DNA of 36,008 nt from Acidobacteriota bacterium (GTDB taxonomy: Bacteria > Acidobacteriota > Blastocatellia > Pyrinomonadales > Pyrinomonadaceae): contig JAIVJG010000159.1 of NCBI GenBank assembly GCA_020200155.1, positions 1 through 36,008 on the forward strand. Direction: 5' to 3'. The notes under the pieces were generated by a model. That model made no database searches and was not told where the DNA came from. It saw only the letters and a program-made list of their open reading frames with translations. The translations under genes were made by a program, and so were the position numbers. Below are positions 13,844 through 26,109 of the stretch, piece by piece; the stretch's first letter is position 1; each line of letters starts with the position of its first letter.

Positions 13844-14707
13844 TCAAGCCTGTGACGGCGCGGCCTCCGGCAACGGCGCGTCTCCGCCCTGCGGCACGAC
13901 GGCGTGCGACTCCGTGCCGCCACCCTCAAGCTTTGCCAGCGCGCCGAACGTGATGATCCAGCCCCAGAGCGTGAAGACGAAGGCGAGGCCGAGGCGGATC
14001 CCGAACAGCATCAACTCGACGCCGGAAGTTTTGACGGGCGTGCGCGTGAAAATGAGGACGTAGGGAATGACGCCGAAGACGAGAAGGCCGACGGCGTAGA
14101 TGAAGACTGATTGCGCGTTGAAAGCGCGTGCGAGGACGCGGTGGATTTTCCTGAGCGTCGCGACGAGGCCGACGCCCGCGACGGAGAGCCACAGGTGTAC
14201 GCCCGCGAGCGGGAGCAGGACGCCGACGAGCAGCAGCCGGAGCGAAGGAAAGACGACATCCTGCCAGTGCATAGGCGTTGGCGGCGGCTTCTGCGGATAC
14301 ACGACGGGCGCGGCGTGCGCGCCTGCCGCCGCCTCGCTGGCGGGGAAGCGCGCTTGCAGTTTGTTCAGGAGGTAGACGACGAGCACGGCCAGCGCGATGA
14401 GCGGCAGGCTGACGAGAAGTATCTTGATGAAATCCGCGAGCGAGCGTTTCAGGAGAGCGCCGGGACGAGATGTGTCCTGCGCGAAGTTGGCAACCGCCGC
14501 TTGCAGGATGAAGAACAGGAGCGGGGCGGCGACGGCCCAGAGCGCCGTCTGCGCGAGTTGCCAGGCGGTTGCCTCCCTCGTCGCGAAGAACAGGTAGAGG
14601 CTCGCGAGCAGCGCGAGGTAGAGCAAGCTCAGGATGCCGAGCGCGCCCCAACTTCGCACGAGCATGCGCGCCGCCGTGCCAATCGCAACCAATGCGTCTT
14701 TAATCAT
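13844..14707 (-). CDS. Polytopic membrane protein of unknown function
   Basis: A 287-residue protein with about six hydrophobic helices, at roughly residues 20-42 (LGILSLLYLALLASLYLFF), 50-75, 92-113 (ILLVSLPLIALAVLVVYLL), 150-185, 200-220 and 232-255. A proline-rich external loop (YPQKPPPTPMHWQDVV) lies near residue 140. The C-terminal 30 residues are polar and disordered (ending LPEAAPSQA). No catalytic motif was recognised, and I cannot assign a family. It sits between the alpha-2-macroglobulin (30 bp upstream) and the transpeptidase-SpoIID gene (43 bp downstream), so it is likely an inner-membrane component of the same envelope machinery. Confidence 0.8.
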   Translation of the reverse strand: MIKDALVAIGTAARMLVRSWGALGILSLLYLALLASLYLFFATREATAWQLAQTALWAVAAPLLFFILQAAVANFAQDTSRPGALLKRSLADFIKILLVSLPLIALAVLVVYLLNKLQARFPASEAAAGAHAAPVVYPQKPPPTPMHWQDVVFPSLRLLLVGVLLPLAGVHLWLSVAGVGLVATLRKIHRVLARAFNAQSVFIYAVGLLVFGVIPYVLIFTRTPVKTSGVELMLFGIRLGLAFVFTLWGWIITFGALAKLEGGGTESHAVVPQGGDAPLPEAAPSQA

Positions 14708-14737
14708 GTCTCACTTCCCTTCCGTCGCGCTTAAGCT

Positions 14738-19699
<4,962 letters not shown>

Positions 19700-19708
19700 A
19701 GGCCCTCG

Positions 19709-20527
19709 TTATTGCAGAATCTTGAGTCGGTAAAAGCCTGAGAAGTTGCGATTGGACGCGACCGGATGCCAGCGCGCGTCCGGGTGTTGGTCGAGCACGG
19801 CGAGGCGCACCTTCTTGATCGTGCCGGCGTCTGCCGGCGACGCGCCCGTGTGATAGGCCACCCAGTCGCTCGCGCCTTCGGAATCCTCGCGCGCTTCGCC
19901 GAGGAAGATCATCACGTGATAGGGATACTTCTGCACCCACGGTTGATGAAAGAAAAGCAGATCGCCGGGACGTGCCTGCCGACGGTCGCGGCTGGCGAAT
20001 TCGCAGTTGAAATCCTTGAGCGTGCGCGCGTCCGCAAACTCGGAAAAGCCGCCGTCGCCTAAATCGGACTCGTGAAAATCGCCGGAGCCGGTGCGGAAAA
20101 GTTTCTCGCCGAGCGGGCTGCTCTCCAGACTGTAGGCTCGCACGTCGGGCGCGAGCGGTTCGTATTCAGCGCCCATCTTTTTGAGCCACGCGCGGTCATG
20201 CGCGCGGAGCGCCTCACGCCATGCGAAGCGCACGAGGCCGGCACAGTCTCTCTGCTCCGCGCTCCAAGCGTCGCTGGCGTGATAGAACTGCAACTCGGCG
20301 ATGACCGTGAACCAGCGGCGGAAGTTTTCGCGATCAGTGAACGTGCGAAGCTCTGCGCGGTCTGGAACGCCGTCGCCGTCCGAGTCGTCCCAGCGCGTCT
20401 GTGCAGGCGGCGTCCTGCTTTCGGCGTGCGCCACGCGCGGCGAGTCGCGGCGGCAGGCGGCGGCGGTCGAGGCGAGGGCGACGAGCAGCAGGCAAACTTT
20501 GATTCGATGTTGTGCAGAAAGGCGCAT
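19709..20527 (-). CDS. DUF1175 (YfaT-like) lipoprotein, NlpC/P60-like pattern
   Basis: A 272-residue protein starting with a signal that ends in a plausible lipobox (ALASTAAAC, Cys at about residue 25), so probably a lipoprotein. A calcium-loop-like segment (DDSDGDGVPDRAEL) follows. The body matches DUF1175, for example NFRRWFTVIAELQFY and LKDFNCEFASRDRRQARPGDLLFFHQ. I note DCAGLVRFAW (Cys95), then PGDLLFF, then YHVMIFLGEA (His204). This is the order and spacing style of NlpC/P60 cysteine peptidases (DCSGLV, PGDLVFF, HVGIY), which cut peptidoglycan stem peptides. The ATG at 20527 heads the five-gene envelope operon, 9 bp before the alpha-2-macroglobulin. The family call is good; the enzymatic role is inference. 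Confidence 0.85.
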   Translation of the reverse strand: MRLSAQHRIKVCLLLVALASTAAACRRDSPRVAHAESRTPPAQTRWDDSDGDGVPDRAELRTFTDRENFRRWFTVIAELQFYHASDAWSAEQRDCAGLVRFAWREALRAHDRAWLKKMGAEYEPLAPDVRAYSLESSPLGEKLFRTGSGDFHESDLGDGGFSEFADARTLKDFNCEFASRDRRQARPGDLLFFHQPWVQKYPYHVMIFLGEAREDSEGASDWVAYHTGASPADAGTIKKVRLAVLDQHPDARWHPVASNRNFSGFYRLKILQ

Positions 20528-20621
20528 CCGCGAGATGACCTGACGCGATCAAATTTATCGCCCGCGCTTACGGCGCGGCGACTCTTCGTGTCCCTGTTGA
20601 AATTCGCGTGCGTCCGCCGAG

Positions 20622-20645
20622 TCCGACGGGCACGCCCGCCCCTGT
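20622..20645 (-). repeat. REP-like short palindromic element, second copy
   Basis: On the minus strand this reads AGGGGCGGGCGTGCCCGTC and resembles the element at 1668-1693 (shared AGGGGC, GGCG and CCGTC blocks). The core CGGGC-AC-GCCCG (20627-20638, plus strand) is a perfect 5-bp dyad. Confidence 0.35.
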
Positions 20646-20764
20646 TCTCTTGCGCGCGAGGAAAAACGTGCTGCCAGCAGTATGCACGCTAAAGCTAACA
20701 CGGCTGTCAACGGCGGCTCAAGCCCTCGCCACGGTCGCGCGGCGCGGGATTGACCGCGTCAATG

Positions 20765-20793
20765 TTGACTTTCCAACTGATTTGAAATAGAAG
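20765..20793 (+). promoter_or_regulatory. Possible promoter of the hydroxylase operon
   Basis: TTGACT (20765-20770) is followed after 17 bases by TAGAAG (20788-20793), about 100 bp before the small-subunit ATG. The -35 box is good and the -10 box is only fair. Confidence 0.3.
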
Positions 20794-20891
20794 CATCTGC
20801 CAAAGAGAAGCCCGCGCCTTCCACCCGTCGCGTCTTCGCGCACACGAGATTTGATTTGTCTTGAAAACTCTTCGACAGTGAGGTGTCTCGC

Positions 20892-21356
20892 ATGAAGCAT
20901 TTCGTCCACATCAACGTCAACGGCGCTGATCGCTCGCACGAAGTAGAGCCGAGGCTCCTGCTCGTCCACTACCTGAGAGACGTGCTGGGGCTGACGGGCA
21001 CGCACGTCGGCTGCGAGACTTCCCTGTGCGGCGCGTGCACGGTGCTCGTGGACGGGCAGGCCGTCAAGTCGTGCACGATGTTCGCCGTGCAGGCCGACGG
21101 CGCGCACGTTAAGACGATTGAAGGCTTTGCCGCCGACGGCCAACTGCACCCCGTACAGGAAGGCTTCTGGGAGCGCCACGGCTTGCAGTGCGGCTACTGC
21201 ACGCCGGGCATGATCGTCGCCGCGTCGCAACTCCTCGAACGCAACCCTGCACCCTCGCGCGAAGAGATTCGCCACGGACTCGAAGGCAATCTGTGCCGCT
21301 GCACCGGCTATCAACACATCGTCGAGGCCGTCGAGTATGCGGCGCGTAAGGTGTAG
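20892..21356 (+). CDS. coxS: Molybdenum hydroxylase small subunit, 2Fe-2S (CoxS-like)
   Basis: A 154-residue subunit carrying two [2Fe-2S] clusters that pass electrons from the molybdenum site to FAD. The plant-ferredoxin-like cluster is in [16 protein letters not shown] with a distal Cys in VKSCTMF. The second cluster is in [14 protein letters not shown] and [16 protein letters not shown]. Length is normal. The frame opens at a GTG at 20883, but the ATG at 20892 has GAGG at proper spacing and is preferred. In form II operons the order is S, L, M, and that is the order here. However, a toxin-antitoxin pair on the opposite strand separates this gene from the large subunit by 831 bp. Confidence 0.93.
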   Translation: MKHFVHINVNGADRSHEVEPRLLLVHYLRDVLGLTGTHVGCETSLCGACTVLVDGQAVKSCTMFAVQADGAHVKTIEGFAADGQLHPVQEGFWERHGLQCGYCTPGMIVAASQLLERNPAPSREEIRHGLEGNLCRCTGYQHIVEAVEYAARKV

Positions 21357-21421
21357 GCGCGACGCAAGAACGATTCAGCGCGCTCGTTGCTTCTACCGGT
21401 GAGCCGCGTGCGCGGCGATGA

Positions 21422-21790
21422 TTATCCGGGAGCGTCAAGCTGGCGTGATTCTTCGTTTGTGATGGCGTTTTCCAGATAGGCAATCAAGGGTGGGAGGTCA
21501 ACTGTAATAATCTGCCAGAGGATGTCGAGGTCAACGGAGTCGTAGCCATGGATAAGGCGGTTGCGGAGGCTGACGATTTGCGGCCAGGGAATTTCGGGAT
21601 GATTGACGCACACGTCTTGCGGGACGCGCCCAGCCGCCTCGCCGACGATCTCCAACAGGCGTACCAGCGCGAGGTTCAAGAGGCGATTCGAGTCGAGGTC
21701 GGCGCGGGTTCTACCCTGTGCGAAGGAGATGGCCTCCTTCGCGTGATCCAGCATATGACGCAGGGCCAACGTGCGATCACGCTTGCTCAT
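21422..21790 (-). CDS. hepT: HepT-like HEPN ribonuclease toxin (DUF86)
   Basis: A 122-residue all-helical HEPN protein. The catalytic motif is RNRLIHGY, matching the RX4HXY signature of HepT toxins, within PWPQIVSLRNRLIHGYDSVD. The early LLEIVGEAAGRVP is also typical. HepT toxins are RNases of type VII toxin-antitoxin systems, held in check by MntA, which AMPylates the tyrosine of the RX4HXY motif. The ATG at 21790 is the natural start; the frame extends 24 residues further, but these overlap the antitoxin. The gene overlaps mntA by 14 bp and is read after it, as in known hepT-mntA pairs. Confidence 0.92.
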   Translation of the reverse strand: MSKRDRTLALRHMLDHAKEAISFAQGRTRADLDSNRLLNLALVRLLEIVGEAAGRVPQDVCVNHPEIPWPQIVSLRNRLIHGYDSVDLDILWQIITVDLPPLIAYLENAITNEESRQLDAPG

Positions 21791-22073
21791 ATTGTGGCTC
21801 GGATTCAGCCTCCACCCGGCTGCGGAAATGTGGACTAAGGAAGTGCGAAGTGTTGAGGTCAACTTTGCGACCGAGTATGTCTGAGAGTTCTGCCTCTATG
21901 GCAAAGAAGGCCAGACCGGGAACGTGCTCCGGCTCAAACTCGACGAGCACATCAACGTCGCTCTCCGGGCGAAAGTCGTCACGCAGCACAGAGCCGAAAA
22001 GAGAGAGCCTGCGGATGTGATGCTTGCGGCAAAAGTCCGCAATCTTTGATTGGTCAATCTTGATCCGTGGCAT
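21777..22073 (-). CDS. mntA: MntA-like minimal nucleotidyltransferase antitoxin
   Basis: A 98-residue minimal nucleotidyltransferase. The active-site signature GSX10DXD is exact: GSVLRDDFRPESDVDVLVEF, with a third acidic residue expected at KVDLNT. The preceding IADFCRKHHIRRLSLFGS is the standard fold opening. MntA proteins AMPylate the paired HepT toxin and neutralise it. The ATG at 22073 has GAGGGT at good spacing; another in-frame ATG lies at 22103. The open frame continues far upstream (to 22847), but that part is a shadow of the hydroxylase large subunit. The pair is inserted, in reverse orientation, between two subunits of one enzyme. Confidence 0.92.
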   Translation of the reverse strand: MPRIKIDQSKIADFCRKHHIRRLSLFGSVLRDDFRPESDVDVLVEFEPEHVPGLAFFAIEAELSDILGRKVDLNTSHFLSPHFRSRVEAESEPQYEQA

Positions 22074-22187
22074 CTCGACCCTCGCAAAGTGTAGACCGTC
22101 CATCTGCCGGATTGGCAGGCACAGAGCAATAGTAGCATCGGTTGGCCGATAGGACACCTTAAAGAAGCCTCTGCTTTTGGAGAAAAT

Positions 22188-24611
22188 ATGGCTCAAAAAT
22201 ATGTAGGCCAGCGCGTCAAGCGGACGGAAGACCCGCGCTTGATTAAGGGGTTGGGGCATTACGTGGACGACATCCGCCTGCCGGACACGCTCCACGTCTC
22301 GTTCCTGCGCTCGATGTACGCGCACGCGCGCATCAGCGGCGTGGACGTGAGCGAGGCGTTGAAAGCGCCGGGCGTGGTCGCGGTTTATACGGGCCGCGAC
22401 GCGGCTGAAAAGATCGGCCCGGTGCCGTGCGCCGCCGCGCTGCCGGATTTGAAAGTGCCGGATCATCGCGTGCTCGCCACGGACAGGGTTTATTTCGTCG
22501 GCCACCCCATTGCCGCCGTCGTCGCCACAGACCGCTACGCCGCGCGCGACGCCGTTGACCTCATCACGGTTGACTACGAAGAACTGCCGGTCGTCGTTGA
22601 CGCGGAAGCGGCGGCGCTGGAGGGCAGCCCCGTCATCCACGAACACTTCGGCGACAACATCGCATACAGGCTGACGGCTGGCGAGGGCGACATCGAGGCG
22701 GCGCTCGCCTCGGCTGACCGCCGCCTCAAACAGCGCATCATCAACCAGAGGCTCGCGCCCGTGGCGATGGAGCCGCGCGGCGTGCTCGCGCGTTATCTTC
22801 CCGGCGAAGAGGAACTGACCGTCTGGTCTTCGACGCAGATACCGCACCTCCTGCGGACGCAGCTCGCGTTGATGATCGGCATGCCGGAAAACAAGTTGCG
22901 CGTCATCACGCCGGAGGTCGGCGGCGGCTTCGGCTCGAAGTTAAACGTCTACGCGGAGGAAGCACTGCTCGGCTGGATCGCGATGCAGTTGGGCCGTCCC
23001 GTCAAATGGATCGAGACGAGGCGCGAGAATATGCAGGCGACCATTCACGGGCGCGGGCAGGTCGGCGAGATCAAGATCGGCTGCCGTGAAGACGGCACGT
23101 TGACAGGGCTGCGCTACAACGTCGTCGCAGACCTCGGCGCGTATCATCAACTGCTCACGCCCGCGATCCCGACGCTGACGGGATTGATGCTCTCCGGCTG
23201 CTACAAAATTCCCGCGATCCAGATCAACGTCACCGGCGTCTTCACAAACAAGGTGGCGACGGACGCCTATCGCGGCGCGGGACGGCCCGAAGCCACTTAC
23301 GTCGTCGAGCGTGCGCTGGATTTAGTCGCCGCCGAACTCGGCCTCGACGTGGTGGAAGTGCGGCGCAGGAATTTCCCGAAGCCGGACGAGTTTCCTTTCA
23401 AGACCGCGACCGGCCTCTTCTACGACACGGGCGACTACGAGGCCGCGCTCGACAAGGCGCTGGCGAACTCCGATTACACGAAACTGCGTGAGGAGCAGAA
23501 ACGTGCGCGCGAAGAGGGGCGACTCGTCGGCATCGGCGTCTCGACCTACGTGGAAATCTGCGCGCTCGGCCCGTCGCAGGCGATGCCCGCAGGCGGCTGG
23601 GAGAGCGCGACGGTGAGAATCGAGCCGACCGGCAAGGTCACGATTCTGACCGGCGCGTCGCCGCACGGGCAGGGACAGGAGACGAGCTTCGCGCAGATCG
23701 CGGCGGACGAACTCGGCGTCCGTATTGGCGACGTGACCGTCATCCACGGCGACACGGCAATCGTGCAGTACGGCATAGGGACTTTCGGCAGCCGCGCCAC
23801 GGCGGTCGGAGGCACGGCGGTCTACATCGCCATCGAGCGTCTCAAGGAAAAGGCGCACAAGATTGCCGCGCATATACTCGGCGCGGACGCCTCAAGCCTC
23901 GCCTTCAGCGAAGGGCGCTACTCGCTGACCGGGGCGCAGGTGGCGGCGGGAGCTGAAGTCCCTGAACCCGTCGTGCCCGTCGCGCAAGCGCCCGCCGCCG
24001 CCCTGCCCGAACCGCAGACCGAAGGCAAGCGGAGTCTCACGCTGCAAGACATCGCGCTCGCCGCGCACCTCGCCAAAGAGCTTCCGCCCGACATGGAGCC
24101 GGGACTCTCCGCGACCTACTTCTTCGAGCCGAAGAATTTCACTTTCCCCTTCGGCACGCACATCGCCGTCGTCGAGATCGAGCGCGACACGGGCGAGATT
24201 AAATTTCAACGCTACGTCGCAGTGGACGATTGCGGGCGCGTCATCAACCCGATGCTCGTTGACGGGCAGATACACGGCGGCATCGTGCAGGCGCTCGGCC
24301 AGGCGCTCTACGAAGAGGTGGTCTACGACGAGCAGGGGCAACTCGTGACGGGCACGCTGATGGACTACGCCGTGCCGCGCGCGAAGATGATTCCGTGGCT
24401 CGAACTCGACCGCACGGAGACGCCCACGCCCGTCAACCCGCTCGGCGTCAAAGGCGTCGGCGAGGCCGGCACTATCGGCGCGACCCCCGCCATCGTCGCG
24501 GCGGTCGTGGACGCGCTCGCGCCCTTCGGCGTGCGACATCTCGACATGCCGATTAAGCCGGAGACCGTCTGGCGCATCGTCAGCCAGCAGACTTCAGGAG
24601 GCGGAAGATGA
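22188..24611 (+). CDS. coxL: Molybdenum hydroxylase large subunit, form II CoxL-like
   Basis: An 807-residue molybdopterin-cytosine-dinucleotide-binding subunit of the xanthine oxidase family. Landmarks are the opening VGQRVKRTEDPRLIKGLGHY, the cofactor loop VGGGFGSK, and the C-terminal GVKGVGEAGTIGATPAIVAA with the conserved active-site glutamate. The active-site loop is AYRGAGR (residues 360-366), the form II signature, not the AYXCSFR loop with the copper-binding cysteine of true (form I) CO dehydrogenase. CO oxidation should therefore not be assumed; the substrate may be another small aldehyde, heterocycle or CoA ester. GGAG lies just before the ATG. The stop overlaps the start of coxM (ATGA). 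The region after residue 580 has an alanine/proline-rich insertion (around VPVAQAPAAALPEP). Confidence 0.93.
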   Translation: MAQKYVGQRVKRTEDPRLIKGLGHYVDDIRLPDTLHVSFLRSMYAHARISGVDVSEALKAPGVVAVYTGRDAAEKIGPVPCAAALPDLKVPDHRVLATDRVYFVGHPIAAVVATDRYAARDAVDLITVDYEELPVVVDAEAAALEGSPVIHEHFGDNIAYRLTAGEGDIEAALASADRRLKQRIINQRLAPVAMEPRGVLARYLPGEEELTVWSSTQIPHLLRTQLALMIGMPENKLRVITPEVGGGFGSKLNVYAEEALLGWIAMQLGRPVKWIETRRENMQATIHGRGQVGEIKIGCREDGTLTGLRYNVVADLGAYHQLLTPAIPTLTGLMLSGCYKIPAIQINVTGVFTNKVATDAYRGAGRPEATYVVERALDLVAAELGLDVVEVRRRNFPKPDEFPFKTATGLFYDTGDYEAALDKALANSDYTKLREEQKRAREEGRLVGIGVSTYVEICALGPSQAMPAGGWESATVRIEPTGKVTILTGASPHGQGQETSFAQIAADELGVRIGDVTVIHGDTAIVQYGIGTFGSRATAVGGTAVYIAIERLKEKAHKIAAHILGADASSLAFSEGRYSLTGAQVAAGAEVPEPVVPVAQAPAAALPEPQTEGKRSLTLQDIALAAHLAKELPPDMEPGLSATYFFEPKNFTFPFGTHIAVVEIERDTGEIKFQRYVAVDDCGRVINPMLVDGQIHGGIVQALGQALYEEVVYDEQGQLVTGTLMDYAVPRAKMIPWLELDRTETPTPVNPLGVKGVGEAGTIGATPAIVAAVVDALAPFGVRHLDMPIKPETVWRIVSQQTSGGGR

Positions 24612-25474
24612 TCCCAGCACAGTTTGATTACGTCGCACCCGTAACGCTCGACGAAGCGTTGTCGCTGCTCGCAGAGCATCAGGACGAAGCGAAGATTCTG
24701 GCTGGCGGCCACAGTCTCATCCCGGCGATGAAGTTGAGATTCGCGCAGCCCGCGCTGCTCGTGGACATCGGGCGACTTAAAGACCTCGCCTACATTCGTG
24801 AGGAAGGCGGGCAGGTTCGCGTCGGCGCGATGACGACGCATTACCAGCTCGAATCTTCGGCGCGGCTGCGGGAGATTTGCCCTCTGCTGCCCGAATGCGC
24901 CGCCGCTATCGGCGACGTGCAGGTACGCAACAAGGGAACCATCGGCGGGAGTCTCGCGCACTCAGACCCTGCGGCGGACTGGCCCGCCGCGATCCTCGCG
25001 CTCGACGCAGAGATGATCGTCGTCAGTGCCGTGGGCGAGCGCGCCATCCCGGCCTCCGACTTTTTCGTGGACATGCTCACCACCGCGCTCGCGCCGAACG
25101 AAATCCTGCGCGAGATTCGCGTGCCCCTCCCACCCCCGCGCACCGGCCACGCTTACGCGAAGCTTCCGCACCCCGCGTCCGGCTTCGCCGTCGTCGGCGT
25201 GGCGGCCAGCGTCACGCGCGGCGCGGACGGCACTTGCGAGTCGGCGAGCGTCGGCGTCACAGGCGTTTCGGTTAAGGCTTACCGCGCACGCGGCGTCGAA
25301 CTCGCGCTCAAGGGCGGCGCGCTCGGCCAACAGGAGATCGCAGGCGCGGCGACACACGCCGCCGACGGCGTTGACTTAAACGAAGACCTCGCGGCCTCCG
25401 CCGACTACAGACGCCACCTCGCCGAAGTTTACGCGCGCCGCGCCATCGAACGGGCCGCGTCGAGAGTTTCGTAA
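24608..25474 (+). CDS. coxM: Molybdenum hydroxylase FAD subunit (CoxM-like)
   Basis: A 288-residue FAD-binding subunit. The two FAD motifs are AGGHSLIPAMKLR (about residues 32-44) and TIGGSLAHSDPAAD (about 110-123). The C-terminal third matches the CO-dehydrogenase flavoprotein C-terminal domain (SGFAVVGVAASVTRG and the final HLAEVYARRAIERA). It receives electrons from the iron-sulfur subunit and passes them to an acceptor. It overlaps the large-subunit gene by 4 bp, indicating translational coupling. Confidence 0.94.
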   Translation: MIPAQFDYVAPVTLDEALSLLAEHQDEAKILAGGHSLIPAMKLRFAQPALLVDIGRLKDLAYIREEGGQVRVGAMTTHYQLESSARLREICPLLPECAAAIGDVQVRNKGTIGGSLAHSDPAADWPAAILALDAEMIVVSAVGERAIPASDFFVDMLTTALAPNEILREIRVPLPPPRTGHAYAKLPHPASGFAVVGVAASVTRGADGTCESASVGVTGVSVKAYRARGVELALKGGALGQQEIAGAATHAADGVDLNEDLAASADYRRHLAEVYARRAIERAASRVS

Positions 25475-25537
25475 AACTCAGCACACGGCAGTCAAGGGCC
25501 AGCCGCGAGCCTGTTCACCATTGCCGTCCGCTTTCTT

Positions 25538-26071
25538 ATGAAAATCGAAGGGACACATGAACTGCGCGCCGCGCGCGAGCGCGTCTGGCAATCGCTGGTT
25601 GATCCGTCGGTGTTGCAACGCTGCATACCGGGCTGCGAGCGGCTGGAGCAGACGGGCGAGAATAGTTATTCGACCATCCTGCGCGCGGGAGTCGGCAGCA
25701 TCAAGGGCGTTTTTCAGGGCAACGTGCGGCTCGAAGATTTGCGACCGCCCGCGCACTACCGGCTCGTCGTTGACGGCAAGGGGCAGCCGGGATTTTTGAA
25801 GGGCGCAGGCGAACTCGAACTCGAAGAGATGGGCGAGGGCTTGACCGTCATCAAGTACGCGGGCGACGTGCAGGTCGGCGGCACGATTGCCTCTGTCGGC
25901 CAGCGTATGATTCAGGGCGCGGCGAAGATGATGGCCTCGCAATTCTTCACCGCGCTCGAAGCCGAGGCACAGACGCAGGCGGGCGAGCCGCCTCCCCAAC
26001 ATGGATTTTTTCGCACCGCCCTGAGATGGCTCTCAGGGCTGCTCCGGCGAATCATGCGGGGATCAAAGTAG
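25538..26071 (+). CDS. coxG: CoxG family SRPBCC protein
   Basis: A 177-residue protein of the CoxG group of the SRPBCC fold (residues about 1-145). Typical segments are ERVWQSLVDPSVLQRCIPGC, VGSIKGVFQGNVRL and VQVGGTIASVGQRMIQGAAK. The last 25 residues (FFRTALRWLSGLLRRIMRGS) form an amphipathic, basic helix. In Oligotropha, CoxG is described as helping place CO dehydrogenase at the inner face of the membrane, and this tail is consistent with that. It lies 63 bp after coxM, in the same operon. Confidence 0.9.
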   Translation: MKIEGTHELRAARERVWQSLVDPSVLQRCIPGCERLEQTGENSYSTILRAGVGSIKGVFQGNVRLEDLRPPAHYRLVVDGKGQPGFLKGAGELELEEMGEGLTVIKYAGDVQVGGTIASVGQRMIQGAAKMMASQFFTALEAEAQTQAGEPPPQHGFFRTALRWLSGLLRRIMRGSK

Positions 26072-26109
26072 GACAAGCATTCCCGACTGCTCTAAGTTTG
26101 GAGTTTCTC

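Larger units (their letters stand above)
20528..20891. other. Divergent intergenic region, envelope operon / hydroxylase operon
   Basis: These 364 bases hold no credible gene. They contain a REP-like palindrome at 20622-20645 and a possible plus-strand promoter at 20765-20793 facing the hydroxylase operon. For the minus-strand operon an AT-rich patch (RC: GATAAATTTGATC, around 20545-20560) close to the start is the only promoter-like sequence seen. Confidence 0.45.

Noticed and set aside
22074-22847. Long upstream extension of the mntA frame
   Set aside because: Covers the hydroxylase large-subunit gene on the other strand; a minimal nucleotidyltransferase of 98 residues starting at 22073 is complete.
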